Assembly: GCF_035999195.1 (NCBI RefSeq)
Contig: NZ_DASYGY010000007.1
Span: 434,001-498,000, forward strand
Direction of reading: 5' to 3'
DNA length: 64,000 nucleotides
Source of the DNA: Pseudoxanthomonas sp.
Lineage (GTDB): Bacteria; Pseudomonadota; Gammaproteobacteria; Xanthomonadales; Xanthomonadaceae
The translations under genes and the position numbers were made by a program. Under the pieces are notes generated by a model. That model was given only the letters and a program-made list of their open reading frames with translations. It was not told the DNA's origin and ran no database searches. Below, piece by piece: positions 50,525 to 58,969 of this stretch. The first letter of the stretch is position 1. Every line of letters begins with the position of its first letter.

Positions 50525-50682
50525 TTGGAGCCCCTCTCCCTGTGGGAGAGGGGTGGGGGTGAGGGTTCGGCGGAGTCCACGAGGCAAGAACCCTCCGGAC
50601 TTCGCCGTACCCTCATCCGGCGCTTCGCGCCACCTTCTCTCCCACGGGGACTTCCTGCGGTCGCCGGCGGGAGAAGGGCCGG
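50525..50682. repeat. Intergenic repeat element between prpB and prpC
   Basis: Starts with CCCCTCTCCC..GGGAGAGGGG hairpin (50530-50549), then GGGGTGAGGGTTC, a central part with CGGACTTCGC and ACCCTCATCCG, and ends with CTCTCCCACGGGGACTTCC then GGTCGCCGGCGGGAGAAGG. The right half closely matches 16670-16735 inside folC; the left half resembles the hairpins in the tandem repeats at 47454. It may reduce or modulate transcription from prpB into prpC. Confidence 0.8.
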
Positions 50683-50683
50683 G

Positions 50684-51568
50684 CTACTTCTTTGCGGAAA
50701 ACAGGGCATCGAGCTTCTGCTCGAAAGCGTGGTAGCCGATGCGGTCGTACAGCTCCTCGCGCGTCTGCATGGTGTCCACGACGTTCTTCTGGTGGCCGTC
50801 GCGGCGGATGGCCTGGTACACGTTCTCGGCGGCCTTGTTCATCGCGCGGAACGCCGACAGTGGATACAGCTGGATCGCCACGCCGACCGAGGCCAGTTCG
50901 TCGCGGGTGAACAGCGGCGTCTTGCCGAACTCGGTGATGTTGGCCAGTACCGGCACCTTCACCGCATCGACGAAACGCTGATACGTGGGCAGGTCGTAGG
51001 CGGCCTCGGCGAAGATGCCGTCGGCACCGGCCTCGACGCAGGCGATCGCGCGCTCGATGGCGGCGTCCACGCCTTCGACCTGGATGGCGTCGGTGCGCGC
51101 GATCAGGAAGAAGTCCGGATCGGTCTTCGCATCGGCGGCGGCCTTGACGCGGTCGACCATCTCGCCCGCCGACACGATCTCCTTGCCGGGACGATGGCCG
51201 CAACGCTTGGCGCCCACCTGGTCCTCGATGTGGCACGCGGCGGCGCCGGCCTTGATCAGCGACTTCACCGTGCGCTCGATGTTGAACGCGCTGGGGCCGA
51301 AGCCGGTATCGATGTCGACCATCAGCGGCAGGTCGCAGACGTCGGTGATGCGGCGCACGTCGATCAGCACGTCTTCGAGCGTGTTGATGCCCAGGTCGGG
51401 CAGGCCGAGCGAACCTGCGGCGACGCCGCCTCCGGACAGATAGATCGCCCGGTAGCCGGCGCGCTTGGCGAGCAGGGCGTGGTTGGCGTTGATCGCGCCG
51501 ATCACCTGCAGCGGCGATTCGGCGGCGAGGGCGGCGCGGAAGGCGGCGCCTGCGGAAGCGGAAGCCAT
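50684..51568 (-). CDS. prpB: 2-Methylisocitrate lyase PrpB
   Basis: 294-residue PEP-mutase/isocitrate-lyase-family enzyme that splits 2-methylisocitrate into pyruvate and succinate. Blocks: YLSGGGVAAGSLGLPDLGIN, MVDIDTGFGPSAFNIERTVK, HIEDQVGAKRCGHRPGKEIV (catalytic Cys in KRCGHR) and LIARTDAIQVEG. The ATG at 51568 begins MASASAGAAFRAAL, the family N-terminus; a frame to 51658 exists but overlaps the promoter region. Confidence 0.95.
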   Translation of the reverse strand: MASASAGAAFRAALAAESPLQVIGAINANHALLAKRAGYRAIYLSGGGVAAGSLGLPDLGINTLEDVLIDVRRITDVCDLPLMVDIDTGFGPSAFNIERTVKSLIKAGAAACHIEDQVGAKRCGHRPGKEIVSAGEMVDRVKAAADAKTDPDFFLIARTDAIQVEGVDAAIERAIACVEAGADGIFAEAAYDLPTYQRFVDAVKVPVLANITEFGKTPLFTRDELASVGVAIQLYPLSAFRAMNKAAENVYQAIRRDGHQKNVVDTMQTREELYDRIGYHAFEQKLDALFSAKK

Positions 51569-51666
51569 GGAAACTCCTGTCGATCTGGCGGCCACGACAT
51601 CGGTCGCCGGAGGTGCGTGAAGGGTACGCCCCTCTTCGGGTCGCAAATCTGGCACCATCGCCGAGG

Positions 51667-51693
51667 TTGATCAATCTTGATCGAACGGATCAA
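51667..51693. promoter_or_regulatory. TTGATC repeats, candidate operator of the prp divergent region
   Basis: The palindrome TTGATCAA (51667-51674) is followed by TTGATC-N5-GATCAA (51677-51693), a perfect 6-5-6 inverted repeat. Three TTGATC-type half-sites therefore lie within 27 bases, 10 to 36 bases before the HTH-citrate synthase ATG and about 100 bases from prpB. It is the strongest dyad in the gap and a natural binding site for the helix-turn-helix protein. Confidence 0.6.
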
Positions 51694-51702
51694 TGTGTCC
51701 CC

Positions 51703-52929
51703 ATGGCCGCCTCCACCGATCTGCTGACCGCCCGCGAGACCTGCCACATGCTCGGCATCAGCCAGGCCACGCTGTACGCGTACGTGAGCCGGGGGCTGCT
51801 GGAATCGCGGCCCGGCAAGGACCATCGCAGCCGGCTGTATCTGCGGCAGGACGTCGAGCGGCTGGCGCAGCGCAAGCAGGTGGGCCGTGGCGCTGCACGC
51901 GGCGCGGCGCAGAGCCTGGACCGTGGCCTGCCGGTGCTGGAGACGCGGATCTCGCTGATCCGTCCCGACGGCCCCTACTACCGTGGCCGCTCCGCGATCG
52001 CGATGGTGCGCGAGGGCGCGACGCTGGAAGACGTGGCGCGCCAACTGTGGGACAGCGGTCGCGATGATCCCTTCGCGACACCGGCCTTGCCGCAATGGCC
52101 TGCGGTGGTCGCGCCGCTCGCCGGCAATGCATCGCTGCCGCCGCTGGAACGCGCGATGGCCGCCATCCCGCTGCTGGCGCTGGACGTATTGCACTCCTTC
52201 AGCTCGGCGCCCCGCGTGCGCCACGAGATCGCCGCCGGCCTGCTGCGCCACAACGCGGCGCTGCTGGTGGCACAAGCGCCCACCGATGCGCCTGTGCATC
52301 GCGTGCTCGCCGAAGCGTGGCACCCCGGCGACGACAGCTTCGCCGACCTGGTACGCGCGGCCCTGGTCGTGTGCGCGGACCACGAACTCAACGTGTCCGC
52401 CTTCGCCGCGCGCGTGGTGGCGTCCACCGGCGCGCATCTGCACGCGACGGTCTGCACCGGCCTGGCAGCGCTCTCGGGTCCGCGTCATGGCGGCGCCACC
52501 GCGCGCGCCTATGCCCTCATCGCCGATGCGCTGCAGGCCCGATCGCCCCGCGCCTTCATCGCGCAGCGCTGGCAGCGCGGCGACGACCTGCCCGGCTTCG
52601 GCCACGCGCTGTATCCGCAGGGCGATCCGCGTGGCGCGGAACTGCTGGCGCGCGCACGCGACCGCCACGCGGGCACGCGCGAGATGGCCGCACTGGAAAC
52701 GCTGATCGTCGCCACCGAAGAGATCAGCGGCCTGCGGCCAAACATCGACTTCATGCTCGCCGCGATCTGCCATCTCAACCGCCTGCCCGCGACGCCGGCG
52801 CTGGTGATGTTCGCTGCCGGCCGTCTGGCCGGCTGGCTGGCACACGCGCTGGAACAGCAGGCACAGGGACGGCTGATCCGGCCCCGCGCGCGCTATACCG
52901 GCATCACGCCGCCGGCTGCATCGGCATGA
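51703..52929 (+). CDS. Helix-turn-helix/citrate synthase fusion, probable prp regulator
   Basis: 408-residue protein. Residues 7-60 (LLTARETCHMLGISQATLYA, then YVSRGLLESRPG and RLYLRQDVERLAQRK) form a MerR/excisionase-type DNA-binding domain. From about residue 75 it is a citrate synthase domain with all catalytic residues kept: His262 (SGPRHGGAT), His301 (GFGHALYPQGDPR), Asp349 (RPNIDFMLA) and the Arg of RLIRPRARYTG. The domain is about as long as in a small citrate synthase, so it may be an active enzyme, a sensor of propionyl-CoA, acetyl-CoA or oxaloacetate, or both. It is divergent from prpBC with an inverted repeat between. I infer that it controls prpBC. The ATG at 51703 fits the HTH; a frame from 51613 is unlikely. 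Confidence 0.85.
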   Translation: MAASTDLLTARETCHMLGISQATLYAYVSRGLLESRPGKDHRSRLYLRQDVERLAQRKQVGRGAARGAAQSLDRGLPVLETRISLIRPDGPYYRGRSAIAMVREGATLEDVARQLWDSGRDDPFATPALPQWPAVVAPLAGNASLPPLERAMAAIPLLALDVLHSFSSAPRVRHEIAAGLLRHNAALLVAQAPTDAPVHRVLAEAWHPGDDSFADLVRAALVVCADHELNVSAFAARVVASTGAHLHATVCTGLAALSGPRHGGATARAYALIADALQARSPRAFIAQRWQRGDDLPGFGHALYPQGDPRGAELLARARDRHAGTREMAALETLIVATEEISGLRPNIDFMLAAICHLNRLPATPALVMFAAGRLAGWLAHALEQQAQGRLIRPRARYTGITPPAASA

Positions 52930-53014
52930 CGGAGAAGCGCTGCGTCCGCAGGCGGATTTGACATCGACCGCGCATGCACCGACCCTGCGGAGGCCCGCTT
53001 CTTCCGCTGCCGCG

Positions 53015-54421
53015 ATGCGCCCTGTCCTTGCCCTGTGCCTGCTGTTGACGATGATGACCCCCACCACCATCGCCCGGAACGCCGACATGCCAGACGCCGA
53101 CGCGACGGTGCCGGCGTCGGCACCGATCCCACCGCCTCCCGCCTGGCTTGCCGACCTCGACACGCTCTACGACACGCAACTGCGCGTCGCGGGACTGGAG
53201 GACCGCACGTTCGACGCGGAGCACTGGTGGTCTGTCGCCACGCCGCTGCTGGAGCGGCGCCACGGATTCCGCGTCGAGGAGATCGGCCGCAGCGTGGAAG
53301 ACCGTCCGCTGCGCCACGTGCGCTGGGGCAACGGCAAGACCTCCGTGCTGCTGTGGTCGCAGATGCACGGCGACGAAAGCACCGCCTCGATGGCACTGGC
53401 CGACCTGTTCCGCTTCCTCGGCGGACACCCGGATCATCCGCTGGTGAAGCAGCTGCGGGCGAACACCACGCTGCACGTCTTCCCCATCGTCAATCCCGAC
53501 GGCGCCGCGCGCTTCCAGCGCCGCAACGCACAGGGCATCGACCTCAACCGCGATGCGCGCATGCTGGCCACGCCGGAAGCGCGCACGCTGAAGGCGCTGT
53601 TCGACCGCGTGAAGCCGGTGTACGGCTTCAACCTGCACGACCAGCGCGTAGGCTACCGCGCCGGCGACTCCGACCGCGGCACCGCCATCGCCCTGCTGTC
53701 GCCGCCGTACAACCATGCCGCCGACATCAACGACGTGCGCACGCGCGCCATCGAAGTCGCGGGCGTGATCCGTACCGCGCTGGAACCGTATCTCGCCGGC
53801 CACATCGCGCGCTGGGACGAAACCTTCGACCCGCGCGCCTTCGGCGACCTGACCACGCAGTGGGGCGCCAGCACCGTGCTGATCGAGGCCGGCGGGATCG
53901 AGGGCGACGTGCAGAAGCAGCGCCTGCGCAAACTCTATTTCCTAGGCCTGATGGCGGCGCTGGACAGCATCGCCACCGGCAGCCATACGGGCGTGTCGCC
54001 GGCGCTGTACCGCGAGTTGCCGGAAAACGGCGACGTGTGGCCGGACCTGCTGGTGCGTGGCGGCACGGTGTCCGTGCCGGGCCGGCCGCCGATGAAGGCC
54101 GACCTGCTGGTCAACTTCCGCAATCCACTGGCGGAGACCGACGGCGCCATCGCCGACATCGGCGACCTCGGCACGAAGAAGGCACGACGCGGCATCGATG
54201 CGCGCGGACTGTTCATCGTGCCCATCGCCGGCCATGACGGCGAACGCACGGTCATCGAGGCGAACGACGACGGCGACAACGACGCACCTGTCTCGCCATT
54301 GCCGCTCACGCCGGGCGCGAGCGCGCGCTTCGTGCTGAGCCGCGACCCGCAGGGCCGCGACGTGGTGTGGACGCTGGACGGCAGCGTCGACCCGGCGATG
54401 CCGTCGCCGCCGGCGCGCTGA
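53015..54421 (+). CDS. M14 family zinc carboxypeptidase, exported
   Basis: 468-residue protein with an N-terminal signal peptide (MRPVLALCLLLTMMTPTTIA). Zinc ligands are H-x-x-E in SQMHGDESTASM and the later His in GFNLHDQRVGYR; the catalytic Glu is in VLIEAGGIEG. Substrate-side blocks NPDGAARFQRRNAQGIDLNR are normal for M14. After about residue 320 there is a C-terminal extension of unknown fold. Likely periplasmic and involved in peptide or peptidoglycan trimming. The first ATG in frame (53015) was used. Its stop is one base from the prpE stop (convergent). Confidence 0.87.
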   Translation: MRPVLALCLLLTMMTPTTIARNADMPDADATVPASAPIPPPPAWLADLDTLYDTQLRVAGLEDRTFDAEHWWSVATPLLERRHGFRVEEIGRSVEDRPLRHVRWGNGKTSVLLWSQMHGDESTASMALADLFRFLGGHPDHPLVKQLRANTTLHVFPIVNPDGAARFQRRNAQGIDLNRDARMLATPEARTLKALFDRVKPVYGFNLHDQRVGYRAGDSDRGTAIALLSPPYNHAADINDVRTRAIEVAGVIRTALEPYLAGHIARWDETFDPRAFGDLTTQWGASTVLIEAGGIEGDVQKQRLRKLYFLGLMAALDSIATGSHTGVSPALYRELPENGDVWPDLLVRGGTVSVPGRPPMKADLLVNFRNPLAETDGAIADIGDLGTKKARRGIDARGLFIVPIAGHDGERTVIEANDDGDNDAPVSPLPLTPGASARFVLSRDPQGRDVVWTLDGSVDPAMPSPPAR

Positions 54422-54422
54422 C

Positions 54423-56324
54423 TCAGCTGCCGACGTCGGGGCCGCGCTGCAGCGCGCGCTTCACTTCCTCCAGCGCGTTGGGGTCGTCCAGCGTGGAGAG
54501 ATCCCCCGGATCCGCGCCCTGCGCCAGCGCCTGCAGCGAACGCCGCAGCAGCTTGCCCGAGCGGGTTTTCGGCAGCGCATTGACGATGTAGACGCGCGCC
54601 GGCCGCGCCACGGCGCCGAGGCTCTGCTCCACCGTGCGCCGCATGCCGTCGGCCGCCTGCATGCGCGCCTGCGGCTCGTCGGTCGCCTGGCGCAACGTGG
54701 CGAACACCACGGGCACCTGCCCTTTCAGCTCGTCGGCGACGCCGATGACGGCCGCCTCCGCGACCGCGGAGAAACCGGACACGGATTCCTCGATCTCGCG
54801 CGTACCCAGACGATGGCCCGCCACGTTGATGACGTCGTCGGTCCGGCCGAGGATGAAGGTGTAGCCGTCCTCGTCGCGGATCGCCCAGTCCAGCGAGCTG
54901 TACAGCAGTTCCTTGAAATGGCTGAAGTAGCTGGAGAGGAAGCGCGCGTCGTCGTTCCAGATCGTCGTCATGCAACCCGGTGGCAGCGGTGGCTGCATCA
55001 CCAGCACGCCCTTCTGGCCGGGTCCGACCTCCTCGCCGGTGCTCTCGTCGATCACCTTCATCCGGTAACCGAGGTTCGGAAAGCCGGGCGAGCCGAAGCG
55101 GACCGGCTTCATGTCCAGGCCGGGCAGCAGCGTCAGCGCCGGCCAGCCGGTCTCGGTCTGCCAGTAGTTGTCGATCACCGGTTTGCCGATCGCATCGGTG
55201 ATCCAGTGCGCCGTCGGTTCGTCCAGCGGCTCGCCGGCGAGGAACAGGTATTTCAGCTCGGACAGGTCGTGGCGCTTGATGAAGTCGATGTCGTGCTTCT
55301 TCAGCACACGCACCGCCGTCGGCGAGGAGAACATCGTGCGCACGCCGTACTGTTCGCAGAGCGCCCACCAGATGCCGGCGTCCGGGTTGATCGGCAGACC
55401 TTCGTAGAGCACCGAGGTGGCGCCGACGATCAGCGGGCCGTACACGTTGTAGGAATGCCCCACTGCCCAGCCGACATCGGAAGTGGAGAACATCACCTGT
55501 CCCGGCCCCACGTCGAACACGGTGCGCATCGACAGCGCCATCGCCACCGCATAGCCGCCGACATCGCGCTGCACGCCTTTCGGCTTGCCGGTGGTGCCGG
55601 AGGTGTAGAGCAGGTAGCTGGGCTCGTTCGATTCCAGCCACTCCACCGGCACGTCGGCCTCACCGACGGCGGCGCGCAGCGTGGCGTAGTCCTCGTCGCG
55701 GCCCGCCACCTTCGGCTCGGCCGGATCCAGGCCGCGCGAGACGATCAGCACCTTCGGCGGTGGTGTGGCCGCTTCCGCGCAGGCCTCGTCGACCAGCGGC
55801 TTGTATGGAATGACCTTGCCGCCACGGCTGCCGGCATCGGCGGCGATCAGCAGTTTCGGCTTCGCATCATCGATGCGCAGCGCCAGGTTGTGCGCGGCGA
55901 AGCCGCCGAACACCACCGAATGCACCGCACCGATGCGAGCGCACGCCAGCATCGCGAACACAGCCTCGGCCATGTTGGGCATGTAAATGACGACGCGGTC
56001 GCCGCGACCGACATCGAGTCGCCTGAGCACGGCCGCGAACGCGTTGACCTCGCGATGCAGCTCGCGGTAGGTCAGTTCGCGGGTGACGTCGGTTTCGGTC
56101 GACACCGCCACCAGCGCCAACTGGTCCCCGCGCTCGGCGAGATGGCGATCCACCGCGTTGTAGCAGAGATTGGTCTGCCCGCCGACGAACCAGCGGCGGA
56201 ACGGCGGGTTGGAATAGTCCAGCACCTGCTGCGGCGGCACATGCCAGTGGATCGCCCTCGCCTCCTCGCCCCAGAAGGCCTCTGGCTGCTCGATCGAGCG
56301 CCGGTAGACGTCTTCGTATGCCAT
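54423..56324 (-). CDS. prpE: Propionate-CoA ligase PrpE (acyl-CoA synthetase)
   Basis: 633-residue AMP-forming acyl-CoA synthetase, close in length to E. coli PrpE (628). N-terminus MAYEDVYRRSIEQPEAFWGE, AMP-binding loop LLYTSGTTGKPKGV, then DNYWQTETGWP and the acetylatable lysine in LPKTRSGKLLRR. The N-terminal sequence and its location with prpB and prpC favour propionate over acetate. It supplies propionyl-CoA for PrpC. It lies outside the prpBC operon, on the same strand as it but beyond the divergent regulator and M14 genes. Confidence 0.9.
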   Translation of the reverse strand: MAYEDVYRRSIEQPEAFWGEEARAIHWHVPPQQVLDYSNPPFRRWFVGGQTNLCYNAVDRHLAERGDQLALVAVSTETDVTRELTYRELHREVNAFAAVLRRLDVGRGDRVVIYMPNMAEAVFAMLACARIGAVHSVVFGGFAAHNLALRIDDAKPKLLIAADAGSRGGKVIPYKPLVDEACAEAATPPPKVLIVSRGLDPAEPKVAGRDEDYATLRAAVGEADVPVEWLESNEPSYLLYTSGTTGKPKGVQRDVGGYAVAMALSMRTVFDVGPGQVMFSTSDVGWAVGHSYNVYGPLIVGATSVLYEGLPINPDAGIWWALCEQYGVRTMFSSPTAVRVLKKHDIDFIKRHDLSELKYLFLAGEPLDEPTAHWITDAIGKPVIDNYWQTETGWPALTLLPGLDMKPVRFGSPGFPNLGYRMKVIDESTGEEVGPGQKGVLVMQPPLPPGCMTTIWNDDARFLSSYFSHFKELLYSSLDWAIRDEDGYTFILGRTDDVINVAGHRLGTREIEESVSGFSAVAEAAVIGVADELKGQVPVVFATLRQATDEPQARMQAADGMRRTVEQSLGAVARPARVYIVNALPKTRSGKLLRRSLQALAQGADPGDLSTLDDPNALEEVKRALQRGPDVGS

Positions 56325-56429
56325 GCGATGCTCCCGGATGCGATGCGTGCGCGCAGCATAGTCCCGCGCTGCGGCGGCCACCTTCCTACCTTGGTCGCAT
56401 GGGACATTCCGTCGCACCCAAAAGAAAAA

Positions 56430-56449
56430 CGCCGGGCATGAGCCCGGCG
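56430..56449 (-). terminator. Rho-independent terminator of mdh
   Basis: Stem CGCCGGGC (56430-56437) with complement 56442-56449 and a 4-base loop; on the minus strand it runs into TTTTTCTTTT. It lies 27 bases after the mdh stop. Confidence 0.92.
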
Positions 56450-56475
56450 CTTTCCGTGTCGGTTGCAGCCTGCGA

Positions 56476-57462
56476 TCAACCCAGCAGGTGCGCCACGCCG
56501 CTGCGCTCTTCTTCCAGCTCGGCCAGCGTCTTGTCGATGGCCTTCTGGCTGAAGGCGTCGACCGGCAGGTCCTTCACCATCGTGTACTCGCCGTTCTCGG
56601 TAGTGACGGCGAAGCCGAACATCACGCCTTCCGGGATGCCGTAGCTGCCGTCAGACGGGATGCCCATCGTCACCCACTTGCCATTGCTTCCCAGCACCCA
56701 GTCGCGCACGTGGTCGATGGCGGCGTTGGCCGCCGAAGCGGCCGAGGACAGGCCGCGCGCTTCGATGATCGCGGCGCCGCGCTTGCCGACCTTCGGGATG
56801 AACTCGTTCGCGTTCCAGTCGGCGTCGTTGATCTTGTCCTTCAGCGACTGGCCGTTGACGGTGGCGAAGCGGTAGTCCGGGTACATGGTCGGGCTGTGGT
56901 TGCCCCACACGACCAGCTTCTCGATGTCGCCCACGGCCACGCCGGCCTTGCTGGCCAACTGCGACAGCGCACGGTTGTGGTCCAGGCGCAGCATGGCGGT
57001 GAAGTTCTTCGCCGGCAGGTCCGGGGCCGACTTCATCGCGATGTAGGCGTTGGTGTTGGCCGGGTTGCCGACCACCAGCACCTTGACGTTGCGGCTGGCG
57101 ACCTTGTTCAGCGCGGCACCCTGGGCGGTGAAGATCTTGGCGTTCTCCAGCAGCAGGTCCTTGCGCTCCATGCCCGGGCCGCGCGGACGCGCGCCGACCA
57201 GCAGGGCGACGTCGGCGTCCTTGAACGCGACTTCCGGATCGTCGGTGCCGACCACGCCGGCCAGCAGCGGGAACGCGCAGTCTTCCAGCTCCATGATCAC
57301 GCCCTGCAGCGCGGCCTGGGCCTTTTCCAGCGGCAGCTCGAGCAGCTGCAGGATGACCGGCTGGTCCTTGCCCAGCATTTCGCCGGAGGCGATGCGGAAC
57401 AGCAGCGCGTAGCCGATCTGGCCAGCAGCGCCGGTGACGGCAACACGGACGGGGGTTTTCAT
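56476..57462 (-). CDS. mdh: Malate dehydrogenase
   Basis: 328-residue NAD-dependent enzyme of the TCA cycle (malate to oxaloacetate). N-terminal Rossmann loop VAVTGAAGQIGYALLFRIAS; substrate loop GARPRGPGMERKDLL; catalytic His/Asp in LRLDHNRALSQLA and VVWGNHSPTMYPDYR. This is the cytosolic-like proteobacterial form of about 328 residues. It supplies oxaloacetate for PrpC and citrate synthase but need not be co-regulated. The ATG at 57462 gives MKTPVRVAVTG; a frame to 57534 lacks a suitable N-terminus. Confidence 0.96.
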   Translation of the reverse strand: MKTPVRVAVTGAAGQIGYALLFRIASGEMLGKDQPVILQLLELPLEKAQAALQGVIMELEDCAFPLLAGVVGTDDPEVAFKDADVALLVGARPRGPGMERKDLLLENAKIFTAQGAALNKVASRNVKVLVVGNPANTNAYIAMKSAPDLPAKNFTAMLRLDHNRALSQLASKAGVAVGDIEKLVVWGNHSPTMYPDYRFATVNGQSLKDKINDADWNANEFIPKVGKRGAAIIEARGLSSAASAANAAIDHVRDWVLGSNGKWVTMGIPSDGSYGIPEGVMFGFAVTTENGEYTMVKDLPVDAFSQKAIDKTLAELEEERSGVAHLLG

Positions 57463-57541
57463 GGTGCGGATCCTCGGGGGTTCGTAGGGTGGGCCTCGGC
57501 CCACCGCGTGGGGACTGCGTGGGCGGTGGCCCACAGGGCGG

Positions 57542-58744
57542 TTACGTCAGTTCGGCAAAGAATTCCTGGAAACGTTGCAGCCCCGGCGCCAGCTGCGGCG
57601 TCGGGCAGGTGTAGCTGATGCGCAGCGCGCGCGGCTCGCCGAACGCCGAGCCCGGCACGCAGGCCACGCCCTTGGCGTCGAGCAGCGCGTTGCAGAAATC
57701 GACATCGTTGCCGATCTTCGCGCCGTTGTGCGATTTGCCGAACGCGCAGCTGATGTCCGGGAACACGTAGAACGCGCCCTGCGGACGCGGGCAGATCACG
57801 CCGGGAATCGCTTCCATGGCCGCCAGCACCTGGTCGCGCTTGGCCTGGAACTCGGCGTTTTTCGCGGCCGGCACGTCCTGCGGACCGGTCAGCGCGGCGA
57901 TGGCCGCAGCAGTGACGACTTCCGGCACGTTGGTGATGTGGTTGGAGTTCATCGTGGTCAGCGCTTTCGCGACCACCTCGGGACCGGCCATGAAGCCCAC
58001 GCGCCAGCCCGGCATGCCGTAAGTCTTGGACAGCGAATCGACGAACACCGTGCGATCGCGCAGTTCCGGACGCGCCTGCACGAAGTTGGTGTACGCCAGC
58101 CCGTCGAACAGCATGCGGTTGTAGATGTCGTCGGTGATGATCCAGGTGTCCGGATACTTCACCAGGACGTCGGCCAGCGCGGCGACTTCGTCGCGCGTGT
58201 AGACCATGCCCGTCGGGTTGGACGGATTGTTGAACAGGAACACCTTGGGCCTGTGCGTCGCCAGCGCCTCGTCCAGCTGCGGCGGCGTCAGCTTGTAGTC
58301 CTGGCTGGCCGGGCACGGCAGCGGCACGGCCTTGGCGTTGACGATGTCGGCGATGTCGGCGTACGTGGTCCAGTACGGCGACGGATAGACGATAGTGTCG
58401 CCCTCGTCCAGCAGCGACTCGGCCAGGTTGTAGAGGATGTGCTTGGCGCCGATGCCGGTGGACACGTTGGCGCGCGTGTAGCCGGTCAGGCCCAGCAACT
58501 CGATGTGCTGCAGGAACGCGTCCAGCAGCGCATCGGTGCCGCGGTTGCTGCCGTACTGGCCGGAGTCCTTCGCCAACGCGTCGCGCGCGGCCTGGTAGAC
58601 ATGGTCGCCAGGAAGGAAATTGGGGACGCCGATCGAAAAGCTGATGATGTCGCGGCCTTCGGCCTTCAGCTGCCTGGCCTTTTCGGCCACCGCCATGATG
58701 GCACTGGGCTTGGCGCGACCGATGCGCCGGGCAAGCAGGGGCAT
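57542..58744 (-). CDS. Class I/II pyridoxal-phosphate aminotransferase (aspartate type)
   Basis: 400-residue aminotransferase of the AspC/AatA 1-beta type. Blocks: RPSAIMAV-like KPSAIMAVAEKARQLKAEGRD, SFSIGVPNFLPGDHV, NNPSNPTGMVYTRDE, the PLP lysine in VDSLSKTYGMPGWRVGFM and the carboxylate-binding Arg in RALRISYTC. Substrate probably aspartate/oxaloacetate, consistent with mdh nearby, but alanine or aromatic types cannot be excluded. The ATG at 58744 begins MPLLARRIGRAKPSAIM. Confidence 0.92.
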   Translation of the reverse strand: MPLLARRIGRAKPSAIMAVAEKARQLKAEGRDIISFSIGVPNFLPGDHVYQAARDALAKDSGQYGSNRGTDALLDAFLQHIELLGLTGYTRANVSTGIGAKHILYNLAESLLDEGDTIVYPSPYWTTYADIADIVNAKAVPLPCPASQDYKLTPPQLDEALATHRPKVFLFNNPSNPTGMVYTRDEVAALADVLVKYPDTWIITDDIYNRMLFDGLAYTNFVQARPELRDRTVFVDSLSKTYGMPGWRVGFMAGPEVVAKALTTMNSNHITNVPEVVTAAAIAALTGPQDVPAAKNAEFQAKRDQVLAAMEAIPGVICPRPQGAFYVFPDISCAFGKSHNGAKIGNDVDFCNALLDAKGVACVPGSAFGEPRALRISYTCPTPQLAPGLQRFQEFFAELT

Positions 58745-58969
58745 TGCACAACCTCGCGTGGAAAGGTCAGGGAGCGTCGCCGCCGTCTTTTTTGCGGCGC
58801 AAAATGGTATCACGACACCCCGCCACGACCGACCCGCCCATGGTCTGGTTCCGCCGGATCGGCGACACCGCTCACCGGTCGTCGATGCCGCCGTCCCGGT
58901 CGTCGCTATGGTCGAAACGCAGACCTTTCACCGGAGGAAGGGCCGGTCGGTGACCGGCCCTCCATGGCA

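Noticed and set aside
58940..58960. Strong terminator for ppiB
   Set aside because: A perfect GGGCCGGTC hairpin is there, but no T-tract follows on the minus strand; it could end a transcript only weakly, so it was not listed.
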